DNA from: Blastococcus fimeti
GTDB taxonomy: Bacteria > Actinomycetota > Actinomycetes > Mycobacteriales > Geodermatophilaceae
Direction of reading: 5' to 3'
DNA: 64,000 nt
Assembly: GCA_900102115.1 (NCBI GenBank)
Contig: FNAW01000001.1
Coordinates: 62,001-126,000, forward strand
A program made the position numbers and the translations under genes. Below, in pieces: positions 46,257 to 55,575 of the stretch. The notes under the pieces are model-generated. The model had not been told where the DNA came from. It saw nothing but the letters and a program-made list of their open reading frames with translations, and did no database searches. Position 1 is the first letter of the stretch, and every line of letters begins with the position of its first letter.

Positions 46257-47740
46257 CCGCCGGCGAGGTCGCGCGCCGCGGCGAGCCGGGCGAGCGTGCG
46301 CTCGCGGCCGAGCAGCTCCATCGACTCGTAGAGCGGGGGCGAGACGGTGCGACCGCTGACGGCGACCCGCACCGGGCCGAACGCCTGCCGGGGCTTGAGA
46401 CCCAGCCCGTCGACCAGCGCGGACTTCAGCGCCGTCTCGATCTCGGGGGTGCGCCACTCCGCCAGCTCGCGCAGCGACGCCGTCGCGGCGTCCAGCACCG
46501 CGACCGCGCCGTCGCCGGACAGCTGCTTCTCGGCCGCGGCCGGGTCGATCTCGACGTCCTCGACGAAGAGGAACCCGAGCAGGCCCACGGCCTCGGACAG
46601 CACGATCATCCGCTCCTGCGCCAGCGGGGCGATGGCGGTCAGCGTCTGCTGCTGCTCGGCCGTGGGCGGCTCGGCGACCAGCCCCGCCGCCGCGAGGTAG
46701 GGCACCACCCGCTCGGTGAACTCCTCCACCGGCAGCGCCCGCAGGTGGGTGGCGTTGATCGCCTCGGCCTTCTTCAGGTCGAAGCGGGCCGGGTTGGCGC
46801 TGACCCGGGTGACGTCGAAGGCCTCGGTCAGCTCGGCCATGGAGAAGATGTCGCGGTCCTCGGCGATCGACCAGCCCAGCAGCGCCAGGTAGTTGGCGAA
46901 GCCCTCGGGCAGGAAGCCGCGCTCGCGGTAGATGTCGAGGTTGGACTGCGGATCGCGCTTGGAGAGCTTCTTGCTGCCCTCGCCGGTGACGTAGGGCAGG
47001 TGGCCGAAGCGCGGGGTGCCCTGCGCGACGCCGATGTCGGTGAGCGCCGCGTAGAGGGCGAGCTGGCGCGGGGTCGAGGGCAGCAGGTCCTCACCGCGGA
47101 GCACGTCGGTGATCTGCATGAGCGCGTCGTCGACCGGGTTCACGAACGGGTACAGCGGCGCGCCGTTGCCGCGGACCAGCACGAAGTCGGGCACGGAGCC
47201 GGCGGCGAAGCGCACCTCGCCCCGGACCAGGTCGTCCCAGACGAGGTCCTCGTCGGGCATCCGCAGCCGGAGCACCGGGGAGCGCCCCTCGTCGCGGAAG
47301 GCGGCCTTCTGCGCGTCGGTGAGGGTCCGGTCGTGGTTGTCGTAGCCGAGCTTCGGGTCCTGACCGGCGGCCCGGCGGCGGGCGTCGACCTCCTCGTTGG
47401 TCGAGAAGGACTCGTAGGCGTGCCCGGACTCCAGCAGCTTCGCTGCCACGTCCCGGTAGATCTCGTGCCGCTCCGACTGTCGGTAGGGGCCGAACGGGCC
47501 GCCGACCTCCGGGCCCTCGTCCCACTCCAGGCCGAGCCAGCGCAGGCAGTCGAGCAGGTGCCGGTAGGACTCCTCGGAGTCCCGCGCGGCGTCGGTGTCC
47601 TCGATGCGGAAGACGAAGGTGCCGCCGGTGTGGCGGGCGTGCGCCCAGTTGAACAGGGCGGTCCGCATCAGGCCGACGTGCACCATGCCGGTGGGCGACG
47701 GGCAGAACCGGGTGCGAACGGGACCGGGCACAGCGGTCAT
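46253..47740 (-). CDS. gltX: Glutamyl-tRNA synthetase
   Basis: A 495-residue class I synthetase charging tRNA-Glu. HIGH-type motif [20 protein letters not shown] and KMSKS-type KKLSKRD are present, with [15 protein letters not shown] between. The ATG overlaps the FAH-protein stop as ATGA. Two tRNA-Glu genes and tRNA-Gln lie just downstream; whether it also charges tRNA-Gln for the GatCAB route is not readable. Confidence 0.96.
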   Translation of the reverse strand: MTAVPGPVRTRFCPSPTGMVHVGLMRTALFNWAHARHTGGTFVFRIEDTDAARDSEESYRHLLDCLRWLGLEWDEGPEVGGPFGPYRQSERHEIYRDVAAKLLESGHAYESFSTNEEVDARRRAAGQDPKLGYDNHDRTLTDAQKAAFRDEGRSPVLRLRMPDEDLVWDDLVRGEVRFAAGSVPDFVLVRGNGAPLYPFVNPVDDALMQITDVLRGEDLLPSTPRQLALYAALTDIGVAQGTPRFGHLPYVTGEGSKKLSKRDPQSNLDIYRERGFLPEGFANYLALLGWSIAEDRDIFSMAELTEAFDVTRVSANPARFDLKKAEAINATHLRALPVEEFTERVVPYLAAAGLVAEPPTAEQQQTLTAIAPLAQERMIVLSEAVGLLGFLFVEDVEIDPAAAEKQLSGDGAVAVLDAATASLRELAEWRTPEIETALKSALVDGLGLKPRQAFGPVRVAVSGRTVSPPLYESMELLGRERTLARLAAARDLAGG

Positions 47741-48555
47741 CGGGCGCCGCCTGCCGTGGAGACGGAGTCGGCGGCGGCGACCGAGTTCGCCAGCGAGCCC
47801 AGCCCCTCGATCGTGCACTCCACCCGCTGGCCGGGGCGGATCGGGCCGACCCCGGCGGGCGTGCCGGTGAGCACGACGTCGCCGGGCAGCAGCGTCATGA
47901 CGCGGGAGATGTAGGAGATCAGCGTAGGGACGTCGAAGATCAGCGAGCTGGTGCGGCCGGACTGGCGGCGCTCGCCGTCGACGGTGCAGGTGACCTCGAG
48001 GTCGGCGGGGTCCAGGCCGACGCCGGGGAGGTCGGTCTCGATCCAGGGGCCCAGCGGGCAGAAGGAGTCGAACCCCTTCGCGCGGGTCCACTGCCCGTCG
48101 CTCTGCTGCATGTCCCGCTCGGTGACGTCGTTGCCGATCGTGTAGCCGAAGATGCTGGCGCCGACCTGCTCCGGGGAGATGTTGCGGGCGCCCCGGGCGC
48201 CGATGACCACGCCCAGCTCGACCTCGTGATGCACGTTGGTGCTCCCCGCGGGGATGCGGATGGCGTCCCCCGGGCCGATCACCGACGTCGAGGGCTTGAG
48301 GAACAGCAGCGGCTCCGTGGGGGCGTCGCCGGTGAGCCCCTTCATCTCCGCGATGTGGTCGGCGTAGTTCTTGCCCACGCACACCACCTTGCTGGGCAGG
48401 ATCGGCGACAGGAGCCGGATGTCGGCCTGCGCGTAGCGGGCGCCGGTGAAGGAGATCTGGCCGAAGGGGTGGCCCTCGATCTGGGCCACCTGGCCGTCTC
48501 CGTCGAGGACGCCGAAGGACATGCCCTGGGGGGAGGCGAAACGGACGATGCGCAC
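47737..48555 (-). CDS. Fumarylacetoacetate hydrolase family protein
   Basis: A 272-residue FAH-fold hydrolase/isomerase. Metal-site motifs: [47 protein letters not shown] and [16 protein letters not shown]. Family members act on acylpyruvates, oxaloacetate or catechol ring-fission products. GTG has TAGCCT six bases upstream. It leads gltX-CPBP, as in mycobacteria. Confidence 0.9.
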   Translation of the reverse strand: MRIVRFASPQGMSFGVLDGDGQVAQIEGHPFGQISFTGARYAQADIRLLSPILPSKVVCVGKNYADHIAEMKGLTGDAPTEPLLFLKPSTSVIGPGDAIRIPAGSTNVHHEVELGVVIGARGARNISPEQVGASIFGYTIGNDVTERDMQQSDGQWTRAKGFDSFCPLGPWIETDLPGVGLDPADLEVTCTVDGERRQSGRTSSLIFDVPTLISYISRVMTLLPGDVVLTGTPAGVGPIRPGQRVECTIEGLGSLANSVAAADSVSTAGGAR

Positions 48556-48561
48556 GGGCCG

Positions 48562-48567
48562 AGGCTA
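48562..48567 (-). promoter_or_regulatory. Candidate -10 (TAGCCT) for FAH-gltX-CPBP
   Basis: TAGCCT ends six bases before the FAH GTG on the minus strand; leaderless spacing. Confidence 0.45.
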
Positions 48568-48585
48568 GTCCGGCCACCGCGGAGC

Positions 48586-48591
48586 TACCGT
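48586..48591 (+). promoter_or_regulatory. Candidate -10 (TACCGT) for the VOC gene
   Basis: TACCGT ends six bases before the VOC ATG, back to back with the FAH promoter in a 42-bp divergent gap; both transcripts would be leaderless. Confidence 0.4.
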
Positions 48592-48597
48592 GCGCCC

Positions 48598-48978
48598 ATG
48601 GCCTGCCGCTTCTCCGAGCTCGTCGTGAACAGTCGCGATCCCGAGGCGCTGGCCGCCTTCTGGGCCGCGGTGCTGGACTACCAGGTGCTGGGGCGGGAGG
48701 ACGACGGCAGCGTCGAGATCGGTCCGGCCGAGGGCTTCGGCGGAGCGGCGCCGACGCTGATCTTCGGACCCGTCGCCGACCCCACCCCCGGCAGGCGGCG
48801 GCTGCACATCGACCTGAACCCCACCGACCGCGACCAGGACGCCGAGCTGCAGCGACTGCTCGACCTGGGCGCCGTCCCCGCCGACGTCGGCCAGACCGGC
48901 GACGAGGGCTGGCACGTCCTCGCCGACCCCGAGGGCAACGAGTTCTGCCTGCTGCGGCGGAGGTTGGACCCGGTCTGA
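48598..48978 (+). CDS. VOC (glyoxalase-like) family protein
   Basis: A 126-residue single glyoxalase-like module: [28 protein letters not shown], then [32 protein letters not shown] and [18 protein letters not shown]. The ligand pattern (His in LHIDL, Glu in GNEF) suits a metal-binding VOC protein. Substrate unknown. Confidence 0.82.
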   Translation: MACRFSELVVNSRDPEALAAFWAAVLDYQVLGREDDGSVEIGPAEGFGGAAPTLIFGPVADPTPGRRRLHIDLNPTDRDQDAELQRLLDLGAVPADVGQTGDEGWHVLADPEGNEFCLLRRRLDPV

Positions 48979-49088
48979 GCAGGGGTCGCGCCGAGTGGGG
49001 CCCGGAGGGTCCCGCGCAGGCGCGACGGACACGCTCAGCGCCGCCGGGGGACGGCACGTGGTCGCGGTGTCGGCCGGAGGCCGACAAT

Positions 49089-49421
49089 GTGCTGGTGATC
49101 CTCATCGTCGTCAAGTTCCCCGTCCGCCCCGAGCGCGCCGACGAGTGGACGGCCCTGGCCGCCGACTACGCCCGGTCCGTGAACGCCGAGGAGGGCAGCC
49201 TGTTCTTCGAGTGGTCGCGCAGCCTCGATGAGCCCGGCACCTTCGTCTGCGTCGAGGGCTTCCGCGACTCCGAGGCAGGCGCGGCGCACGTGGGCACCGA
49301 CGCGTTCAGGCGCTTCGTCGAGCAGGCACCGGACCTGGTGGCCGCGCAGCCGCAGATCATCTACGTCGACGCGCCCGACGTCTCCGGCTGGGGCCCGATG
49401 GGCGAAATCCAGCCCCGCTGA
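49089..49421 (+). CDS. Antibiotic biosynthesis monooxygenase (ABM) domain protein
   Basis: A 110-residue dimeric ferredoxin-like-fold protein: [52 protein letters not shown] and terminal [16 protein letters not shown]. Such proteins include quinol monooxygenases and heme-degrading enzymes; here no heme motif is evident. The start is GTG at 49089 or the nearby in-frame GTG at 49095. Confidence 0.75.
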   Translation: MLVILIVVKFPVRPERADEWTALAADYARSVNAEEGSLFFEWSRSLDEPGTFVCVEGFRDSEAGAAHVGTDAFRRFVEQAPDLVAAQPQIIYVDAPDVSGWGPMGEIQPR

Positions 49422-49465
49422 GCCCGGGCCCGGAACCCACGGGGCCTCCCGCACGTCCTGGTGCC

Positions 49466-49912
49466 ATGAGGCGACTCCTCGGTCCCGCTGCCGCGTGCGT
49501 GCTGGTGATGACGGCGTGCGGCGGCTCCGCCGAGCCACCGTCGTGGTTCGCGCAGCGGACGGAGCTGCCCAGCTGCGGCATCGACGACTTCCGGAGCGAC
49601 GACTCCCCCGACGTCGAGGCGCGCCGGTGCTTCCAGGACGCCTTCGCCGCCGACCGGCCGGCCGAACTGACGCTCGTGCAGTACGGCGACGAGGGCGAGT
49701 ACGGGCGCGCGCACTTCCGGGTGCTCGGAGGCGCGCGGTACGAGATCGTCGAGCAGCACTTCGACGGTCCGTCCGGGGGATCCGGTCTGCTGGGCTGGGC
49801 CCGCAGCGAGTGCGACCGGTTCGTGTTCAGCGACGACCCCGGCGAATCCGCGGGCACCCCGAGTACCAACTGGGAAGGCGAGTGCGAGCAGGTCGACTAC
49901 GTCAGCGCATAG
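49466..49912 (+). CDS. Small putative lipoprotein of unknown function
   Basis: A 148-residue secreted protein with a lipobox VMTAC at residues 14-18 (MRRLLGPAAACVLVMTACGG). The mature part has Cys in ELPSCGIDDF, RRCFQDAF, SECDRFVF and GECEQVDY, perhaps two disulfides. No known domain recognised. It is convergent with cimA, 24 nt apart. Confidence 0.7.
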   Translation: MRRLLGPAAACVLVMTACGGSAEPPSWFAQRTELPSCGIDDFRSDDSPDVEARRCFQDAFAADRPAELTLVQYGDEGEYGRAHFRVLGGARYEIVEQHFDGPSGGSGLLGWARSECDRFVFSDDPGESAGTPSTNWEGECEQVDYVSA

Positions 49913-49936
49913 CCCACGCCACGACCCGCTGAGCGC

Positions 49937-51529
49937 TCAGTCCGTCGTCGACGGCCTGCGGAGCACGGCGTAGGTCATCGCGTCGACCAGCGCGTGCCAG
50001 GACGCCTCGACGATGTTGGCGTGGACGCCGACGGTGGTCCACTCCCCCACGCCGTCGGTGGTGTCGACGAGCACCCGCGTGGTCGCGCTCGTGCCCCCGC
50101 GCCAGCCCAGGATGCGGACCTTGTAGTCGGCCAGCGCGACGTCGGCCAGCTGCGGATAGCGGTGCACCAGCGCCTGCCGCAGCGCGTTGTCCAGCGCGTT
50201 GACCGGGCCGTTGCCCTCGGCGGTGCTGATGACCCGCTCCCCGTCGACGTGCACCTTGACCGTGGCCTCGCTGACGACGACGCCGTTGCCCCAGTGCTCC
50301 ACCGAGGTCCGGTAGCTCTCCAGCTCGAACAGCGGCGCGGGGGCGTCGGGCAGCTGACCACGCAGCAGCAGCTCGAAGGAGGCGTCGGCGGCCTCGAACG
50401 ACCAGCCGTCGGCCTCGAGCACCTTGACCCGGTCGACCACCCGGCCGATGGCGTCGGACTGGCCGGTCAGGTCGACGCCGAGCTCGCGCCCCTTGAGCTC
50501 GACGGACGCCCGGCCGGCCATCTCGGTGACGAGGATGCGCATGTCGTTGCCGACGACGGCGGGGTCCAGGTGGTTGTAGAGCTCGGGGCTGACCTTGATG
50601 GCGCTGGCGTGCAGCCCCGCCTTGTGCGCGAACGCCGAGGCCCCGACGAAGGGCTGGTGGTCGTCCGGGGCGATGTTGGCCAGCTCGGCGATGGCGTGGC
50701 TGACCCGCTGCAGCTCGGGCAGGCACTCGGCCGGCACCACGGGCAGCCCCATCTTGGTGACCAGGTTGCCGATGAGCGCGAAGGTGTCGGCGTTGCCGGC
50801 CCGCTCGCCGTAGCCGTTGGCGGTGCCCTGCACGTGGGTGACGCCGGCCTCGACGGCGGCCAGGGAGTTGGCCACCGCGCAGCCGGTGTCGTCCTGGCAG
50901 TGGATGCCGAGCCGGCCGCTCACCCGGGCGCGCACGTCGGTGACCACCCGGCTCACCCCGGAGGGCAGCATGCCGCCGTTGGTGTCGCACAGGACGCCGA
51001 CCTCCGCGCCTGCGTCGAACGCCGCCTGCAGCACCGCCACCCCGTAGTCCGGGTCGGTGGCGTGGCCGTCGAAGAAGTGCTCGCAGTCGACGAAAACCCG
51101 GCGCCCGGCGGCGACGAGGAAGGCGACGGTGTCGGCCACCATCGCCAGGTTCTCCTCCAGCGTCGTCCGCAGCGCCTCCCGCACGTGCCGGACGTCGCTC
51201 TTGGCAACCAGGCACACGACCGGCGTCCCGGCGTCCAGCAGGGCGCGGACCTGCAGGTCCTCCTCCACCCGCACGCCGGCCTTCCGGGTCGCGCCGAACG
51301 CGACCAGCTGGGCGTGCCGCAGCTTGAGCTCCGTGCGGGCGCGGGAGAAGAACTCGGTGTCCTTGGGCATCGCCCCCGGCCAGCCGCCCTCGATGAACCC
51401 GACGCCGATCTCGTCCAGCAACCGGGCGACGGCGAGCTTGTCCGTCACGGAATAGCTGACGCCCTCGCGCTGGGCGCCGTCGCGCAGCGTCGTGTCGAAG
51501 ACGTGGAAATCGGTCTGGTCGGTGGTCAT
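49937..51529 (-). CDS. cimA: (R)-citramalate synthase
   Basis: A 530-residue enzyme condensing pyruvate and acetyl-CoA to citramalate, a threonine-independent route to isoleucine. The catalytic DTTLRDGAQREGVSYSVTDK and metal-binding HCQDDTGCAVANSLAA are present, with a C-terminal LeuA-type dimer/regulatory domain (ADYKVRILGWRGGTSATTRVLV). It is longer at the C end than the isopropylmalate class. ATG 51529 has AGGAG. The upstream leader peptide holds three Ile codons, so transcription is likely attenuated by isoleucyl-tRNA. Confidence 0.93.
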   Translation of the reverse strand: MTTDQTDFHVFDTTLRDGAQREGVSYSVTDKLAVARLLDEIGVGFIEGGWPGAMPKDTEFFSRARTELKLRHAQLVAFGATRKAGVRVEEDLQVRALLDAGTPVVCLVAKSDVRHVREALRTTLEENLAMVADTVAFLVAAGRRVFVDCEHFFDGHATDPDYGVAVLQAAFDAGAEVGVLCDTNGGMLPSGVSRVVTDVRARVSGRLGIHCQDDTGCAVANSLAAVEAGVTHVQGTANGYGERAGNADTFALIGNLVTKMGLPVVPAECLPELQRVSHAIAELANIAPDDHQPFVGASAFAHKAGLHASAIKVSPELYNHLDPAVVGNDMRILVTEMAGRASVELKGRELGVDLTGQSDAIGRVVDRVKVLEADGWSFEAADASFELLLRGQLPDAPAPLFELESYRTSVEHWGNGVVVSEATVKVHVDGERVISTAEGNGPVNALDNALRQALVHRYPQLADVALADYKVRILGWRGGTSATTRVLVDTTDGVGEWTTVGVHANIVEASWHALVDAMTYAVLRRPSTTD

Positions 51530-51563
51530 CGGAGCTCCTGGGGGTGCGGCCGGCCCGAACACG

Positions 51564-51591
51564 AAAAAGACCCCCCGGGTACGGGAGGTCT
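51564..51591 (-). terminator. cimA leader intrinsic terminator
   Basis: A 10-bp stem (AGACCTCCCG with CGGGGGGTCT, one G-U pair) and TACC loop are followed by a run of T on the minus strand, 35 nt before the cimA start. It follows the leader peptide and a 9-bp upstream hairpin. Confidence 0.85.
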
Positions 51592-51619
51592 GCGCGCAGT
51601 CGAGGAGGGGACTGCGCGC
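51592..51619 (-). promoter_or_regulatory. cimA attenuator upstream hairpin
   Basis: A 9-bp stem (GCGCGCAGT with ACTGCGCGC) with a 10-nt CU-rich loop lies directly between the leader stop codon and the terminator. The loop CCCCTC could instead pair with the G-run of the terminator 3' arm, giving an antiterminator. Confidence 0.65.
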
Positions 51620-51651
51620 TAAACGATGATGATCGTGCGGGTGGCGTACAT
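51619..51651 (-). CDS. cimA leader peptide (MYATRTIIIV)
   Basis: A 10-codon ORF on the minus strand: MYATRTIIIV, then TAG. Three consecutive ATC (Ile) codons and one Val directly before the stop are the signature of ribosome-mediated attenuation in isoleucine/valine genes. Stalling at Ile codons would keep the following hairpin open and prevent terminator formation. It has no Shine-Dalgarno; an AT-rich hexamer ends seven bases before its ATG. Confidence 0.85.
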   Translation of the reverse strand: MYATRTIIIV

Positions 51652-51658
51652 CGCGACG

Positions 51659-51664
51659 AGTAAA
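51659..51664 (-). promoter_or_regulatory. Candidate -10 for the cimA leader
   Basis: TTTACT on the minus strand ends seven bases before the leader ATG, allowing a leaderless leader peptide. The match to TAnnnT is imperfect. Confidence 0.35.
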
Positions 51665-51706
51665 TCATGCGCGGCCGACGGCCCACCCCTGGCAGGCTGC
51701 CCGGCC

Positions 51707-52108
51707 GTGACACCTGCCGACTGGACCCCCGTGCACCGTGCCGACGGCGAGCAGGTGGGCTGGCTGGCTCCCGACGGCGGCTCCGGCCGGGCGGTGCCGC
51801 TGCTGCTCACCGGCACGCCCGCGGCCCCCGCCGGCCCGAGGGAGGACGTCGCGGCCCTGCTCCGCGCCGACGGGCTGCGCGCCCTGGACCGCCGGTGGTG
51901 GACCCGGCTGCCCGGCGAGCCGCTGACCGGCCTCGTCGACGCCGGTCGGCCGGGTGAGGACTGGACGTGGCAGCCGGTGGTGCTGGTGGAGTCCTCCCCC
52001 GCCGGTTGCACGGTGCGGCCCGAGTGGCCCGCGCCGGGCGAGACCGGCCGGGCGGCGCTGCCCGTCCCCGTCGGCGACCTGCTGCGGGCGGAGCCGCCCG
52101 CGGCGTGA
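51707..52108 (+). CDS. Conserved-looking hypothetical protein
   Basis: A 133-residue soluble protein from a GTG at 51707: VTPADWTPVHRADGEQVGWL, then LLRADGLRALDRRWWTRLPGEPL and a Pro-rich C terminus. It is divergent from the cimA leader and convergent with leuB, one base apart. A longer frame upstream would cross the attenuator and is rejected. No domain recognised. Confidence 0.6.
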   Translation: MTPADWTPVHRADGEQVGWLAPDGGSGRAVPLLLTGTPAAPAGPREDVAALLRADGLRALDRRWWTRLPGEPLTGLVDAGRPGEDWTWQPVVLVESSPAGCTVRPEWPAPGETGRAALPVPVGDLLRAEPPAA

Positions 52109-52109
52109 C

Positions 52110-53132
52110 TCAGCCGCTGGCGAGCGCCGCCAGCCGGTCGCCGACCTGCGTGGTGCGAATCTGCTGCTGCGGGTCACGGGTCGAGAGGTCGAAGGCGACG
52201 GCGGCGTTGACCTTCTTCGCCTGCTCCGCGCGGCCCAGGTGCTCGAGCAGCAGGCCGACCGACAGCACCGTCGCGGTCGGGTCGGCGATGCCCTGGCCGG
52301 CGATGTCGGGCGCCGAGCCGTGCACCGGCTCGAACATGCTGGGGTTGGTGCCCGAGACGTCGAGGTTGCCGCTGGCGGCCAGCCCGATGCCGCCGGTCAC
52401 GGCCGCGGCGATGTCGGTGACGATGTCGCCGAAGAGGTTGTCGGTGACGATGACGTCGTAGCGGCCCGGGTCGGTGATGAAGAACATCGAGGCGGCGTCG
52501 ACGTGCTGGTAGGCGACCTGGACATCGGGGAACTCCGCGGAGACCTCCTCGACGATCCGCGACCACAGGCCACCGGCGTGGGTGAGCACGTTGGTCTTGT
52601 GGATCAGCGTGAGGTGCTTGCGCGGCCGGGTGACGGCGCGCTCGAACGCGTAGCGGACCACCCGCTCGACGCCGAAGGCGGTGTTGAGGCTGACCTCGGT
52701 GGCGATCTCGTGCGGGGTGTCCTTGCGGAGCACGCCGCCGTTGCCGACGTAGGGGCCCTCGGTGCCCTCGCGCACGCACAGCATGTCGATCGGGCCCTCG
52801 GCCGCCAGCGGCCCCCGGACGCCGTCGAACAGCTTGGCCGGCCGCAGGTTCACGTGGTGGTCGAGCTCGAAGCGCAGCCGCAGCAGCAGCCCGCGCTCCA
52901 GGATGCCCGGCGGCACGCTCGGGTCGCCGATGGCGCCGAGCAGGATCGCGTCGTGCCCGCGCAGCTCGTCGAGCACCGTGTCGGGCAGCAGCTCGCCGGT
53001 CCGCTGCCAGCGGGCCGCGCCGAGGTCGTAGGGGGTCGTCTCGAGGTCGGGGGCGACCTCGCGGAGGACCTTGAGCCCTTCGGCGACGACCTCGGGGCCG
53101 ATGCCGTCTCCGGCGATCACTGCCAAGCGCAT
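52110..53132 (-). CDS. leuB: 3-isopropylmalate dehydrogenase
   Basis: A 340-residue NAD-dependent oxidative decarboxylase of leucine synthesis, also usable on citramalate-derived methylmalate. Motifs: [38 protein letters not shown] and the family signature [29 protein letters not shown] stretch ending in the NAD region [19 protein letters not shown] 53132 has AGGAG. It follows serA by 16 nt. Confidence 0.96.
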   Translation of the reverse strand: MRLAVIAGDGIGPEVVAEGLKVLREVAPDLETTPYDLGAARWQRTGELLPDTVLDELRGHDAILLGAIGDPSVPPGILERGLLLRLRFELDHHVNLRPAKLFDGVRGPLAAEGPIDMLCVREGTEGPYVGNGGVLRKDTPHEIATEVSLNTAFGVERVVRYAFERAVTRPRKHLTLIHKTNVLTHAGGLWSRIVEEVSAEFPDVQVAYQHVDAASMFFITDPGRYDVIVTDNLFGDIVTDIAAAVTGGIGLAASGNLDVSGTNPSMFEPVHGSAPDIAGQGIADPTATVLSVGLLLEHLGRAEQAKKVNAAVAFDLSTRDPQQQIRTTQVGDRLAALASG

Positions 53133-53148
53133 GGGGGGATCTCCTGGT

Positions 53149-54762
53149 TCAGAGGGTGTCGAGATCGGCGGCGCGGGCCTCGCGCGCACCGATGCGGCCC
53201 GCGATGTCCTCGAGCAGCTCGGGGCTGACCGGGCTGTCGACGGTGACGGCCATGAGCGCCTCGCCACCCTCGGTGGTGCGGCTGACCTGGGCGCCGGCGA
53301 TGTTGATCCCGGCCTCCCCCAGCGCCGCGCCGACGGCGCCGACGACGCCCGGCCGGTCGGCGTAGGTGAAGAACAGCAGCCGGCCGTCGGCGGCCAGGTC
53401 GATCTCGAAGCCGGCCACCTCGGTGAGCCGGGCGACCTGGTTCTTGCCGTAGAGCGTGCCCGACACCGAGACCTGGCGGCCGTCGGCCATCGCGCCGCGC
53501 ACGGTGACCAGGTTGCGGTACGTGGGGCTCTCCGGGTCGCTGGTCAGCGCCACCTCGAGCCCGCGCTGCTCGGCGAAGAGCGGGGCGTTGACGTAGGTGA
53601 CCTGCTCCTCGACCACGTCGGAGAAGACGCCCTTGAGCACCGCGAGCTGCAGGACGGCGACGTCGAACTCGGCGAGCTTGCCGCGCACGTCGACGGTCAC
53701 CGACTGGGCGAGCCCACCGGCCACGGAGGTGAAGACCCGGCCGAGCTTCTCAGCCAGCGGGAGGCCCGGGCGGACGTCCTCGGCGACGACGCCGCCGGCC
53801 TGGACGTTCACCGCGTCGGGCACGAACTCGCCCTGCAGCGCCAGGCGCACCGAGCGCGCCACGGCCGTGCCGGCCTTGTCCTGGGCCTCGGTCGTCGAGG
53901 CGCCCAGGTGCGGGGTCACGACGGTGTTCGGCAGCCCGAACAGCGGGCTGTCGGTGCAGGGCTCGGTGGCGTACACGTCGAGGCCCGCGGCGCCGACCTG
54001 GCCCGACGTCAGGGCGTCGGCCAGCGCGGCCTCGTCGACCAGGCCACCGCGTGCGGCGTTGACGATGATCACCCCGCGCTTGGTCATGGCCAGCTGCTCG
54101 GCGCCGATGAGACCGAGGGTCTCCGGCGTCTTGGGCAGGTGGATGGAGATGAAGTCCGCCTCGCGGAGCAGCTCCTCCAGCGAGACCAGCCGGACGCCGA
54201 GCTGGGCGGCACGGCCGGGCTGGATGTAGGGGTCGTAGGCGATGAGCTCGACGCCGAAGGCGGCCAGCCGCTGGGCGAACAGCACCCCGATCCGGCCAAG
54301 GCCGACGACGCCGACGGTCTTGTCGGTGACCTCGACGCCCATGAACTTCGAGCGCTTCCACTGGCCGTCGCGCAGCGTCGCGTCCGCGGCGGGGATCTGG
54401 CGGGCGGCGGCCAGCAGCAGGGCGACGGCGTGCTCGGCGGCGCTGACGATGTTCGAGGTCGGCGCGTTCACGACCATGACGCCGCGCTCGGTGGCGGCGG
54501 CGACGTCGACGTTGTCCAGGCCGATGCCGGCCCGGGCCACGACCTTGAGGTGGGGGGCCGCGGCGAGAGCCTCGGCGTCGATCTGCGTGGCGCTGCGGAT
54601 CATGACCGCGGCGGCGTCGGCGAGCGCGGGCAGCAGCGCGGACCGGTCGGCTCCGTCGACGTGCCGGATCTCGACGTCGGTCCCGAGCACCTCCAGGACG
54701 CTCGGGGCCAGCTCTTCGGCGATCAGGACGACGGGTGCGGTCCCCGACACGATGGCTGTCAC
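53149..54762 (-). CDS. serA: D-3-phosphoglycerate dehydrogenase
   Basis: A 537-residue long (type I) enzyme of serine synthesis: substrate/NAD core with [21 protein letters not shown] and [13 protein letters not shown], the catalytic His in [13 protein letters not shown], then an intervening domain and a C-terminal ACT domain ([34 protein letters not shown]). The ACT domain implies allosteric serine control. GTG 54762 is preceded by TAGGCT at eight bases. Probably co-transcribed with leuB. Confidence 0.96.
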   Translation of the reverse strand: MTAIVSGTAPVVLIAEELAPSVLEVLGTDVEIRHVDGADRSALLPALADAAAVMIRSATQIDAEALAAAPHLKVVARAGIGLDNVDVAAATERGVMVVNAPTSNIVSAAEHAVALLLAAARQIPAADATLRDGQWKRSKFMGVEVTDKTVGVVGLGRIGVLFAQRLAAFGVELIAYDPYIQPGRAAQLGVRLVSLEELLREADFISIHLPKTPETLGLIGAEQLAMTKRGVIIVNAARGGLVDEAALADALTSGQVGAAGLDVYATEPCTDSPLFGLPNTVVTPHLGASTTEAQDKAGTAVARSVRLALQGEFVPDAVNVQAGGVVAEDVRPGLPLAEKLGRVFTSVAGGLAQSVTVDVRGKLAEFDVAVLQLAVLKGVFSDVVEEQVTYVNAPLFAEQRGLEVALTSDPESPTYRNLVTVRGAMADGRQVSVSGTLYGKNQVARLTEVAGFEIDLAADGRLLFFTYADRPGVVGAVGAALGEAGINIAGAQVSRTTEGGEALMAVTVDSPVSPELLEDIAGRIGAREARAADLDTL

Positions 54763-54770
54763 GGCTGGAC

Positions 54771-54776
54771 AGCCTA
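54771..54776 (-). promoter_or_regulatory. Candidate -10 (TAGGCT) for serA-leuB
   Basis: TAGGCT on the minus strand ends eight bases before the serA GTG; no Shine-Dalgarno lies between, suggesting a leaderless transcript. Confidence 0.45.
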
Positions 54777-54930
54777 GGGACGGCGCACCTCGCGGGGTCG
54801 GCCGGGTGCGAGCCGTGGGAGACACGTCCCACTGCTCGGGACGAACCGGCCGCCCTTGCCGCCGGGACCTCCGCTCGCCATCCTGGCCGGGCACCGACAG
54901 CCCGGCACGTCCGACGCCGACGGAGGAACC

Positions 54931-55500
54931 ATGACCCTGCCCCCGGGCGACCCGCAGTGGAACCAGCCGCCCCACGGCCAGCAGTTCGGCTACGCCGGGT
55001 ACCAGGCCGGCTACCAGCCCGTGCCGCAGGTCGGTCCCTACGGGCCGCCGCCGGCCCGCCCCGGCTCGGTGATCGCCGCCGCCGTCCTGGGCTTCCTGTT
55101 CGGGGCACTGGGGATCGTCGTGACGCTGGGGGCGATCGTCCTGGGCGCGATCGCCGGGAGCCTCGACGACGACTCCCCCGCCGGGTTCGACGGGTTCGCC
55201 GACGCGGCCGCGGGGGTCGCGCTCGTCCTCGGCCTCCTGGCACTGGCGTGGACCGTGCTGCTCATCTGGGGATCGGTGTGGGCGCTGACCGGTCGCAGCC
55301 GCGTCCTGCTGCTCGTGGGCGGCTCGATCGCGCTCTTCTTCACCACGCTGGCCTTCCTCGGCAGCCTCGGCAGCACGTCCGGCGGCGACGTCGTCGTCAA
55401 CCTGCTGCTCTTCGGCGGGGCACTGGCGATCGTGCTGCTGCTGTCCCTGCGCCCGGCCGCGGAGTTCTTCGCCGCGCACCGGGCCCGTCGCGGCGGCTGA
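54931..55500 (+). CDS. Membrane protein with Gly/Pro/Tyr-rich N terminus
   Basis: A 189-residue protein with a disordered Gln/Pro/Tyr-rich head (to about residue 45), then four hydrophobic helices (SVIAAAVLGFLFGALGIVV, VALVLGLLALAWTVLLIWG and two more). ATG 54931 has GGAGGA. It lies 75 nt before a DUF805 gene with a similar head, so the two may work together in the envelope. No known catalytic motif. Confidence 0.7.
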   Translation: MTLPPGDPQWNQPPHGQQFGYAGYQAGYQPVPQVGPYGPPPARPGSVIAAAVLGFLFGALGIVVTLGAIVLGAIAGSLDDDSPAGFDGFADAAAGVALVLGLLALAWTVLLIWGSVWALTGRSRVLLLVGGSIALFFTTLAFLGSLGSTSGGDVVVNLLLFGGALAIVLLLSLRPAAEFFAAHRARRGG

Positions 55501-55575
55501 ACGGCGAGGTCGGAAGCCCTTACACTCCGCCATCGACCCGCCACCGTGGCGGGCGCCACAGGAGGACGCACCGCG

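Noticed and set aside
49930..49941. 12-bp palindrome CTGAGCGCTCAG near the cimA stop
   Set aside because: Too short to call a terminator and inside coding sequence; chance is likely at this GC content.
51626..51706. N-terminal extension of the hypothetical gene at 51707
   Set aside because: It would run antisense through the cimA leader peptide; the GTG at 51707 gives a cleaner start.
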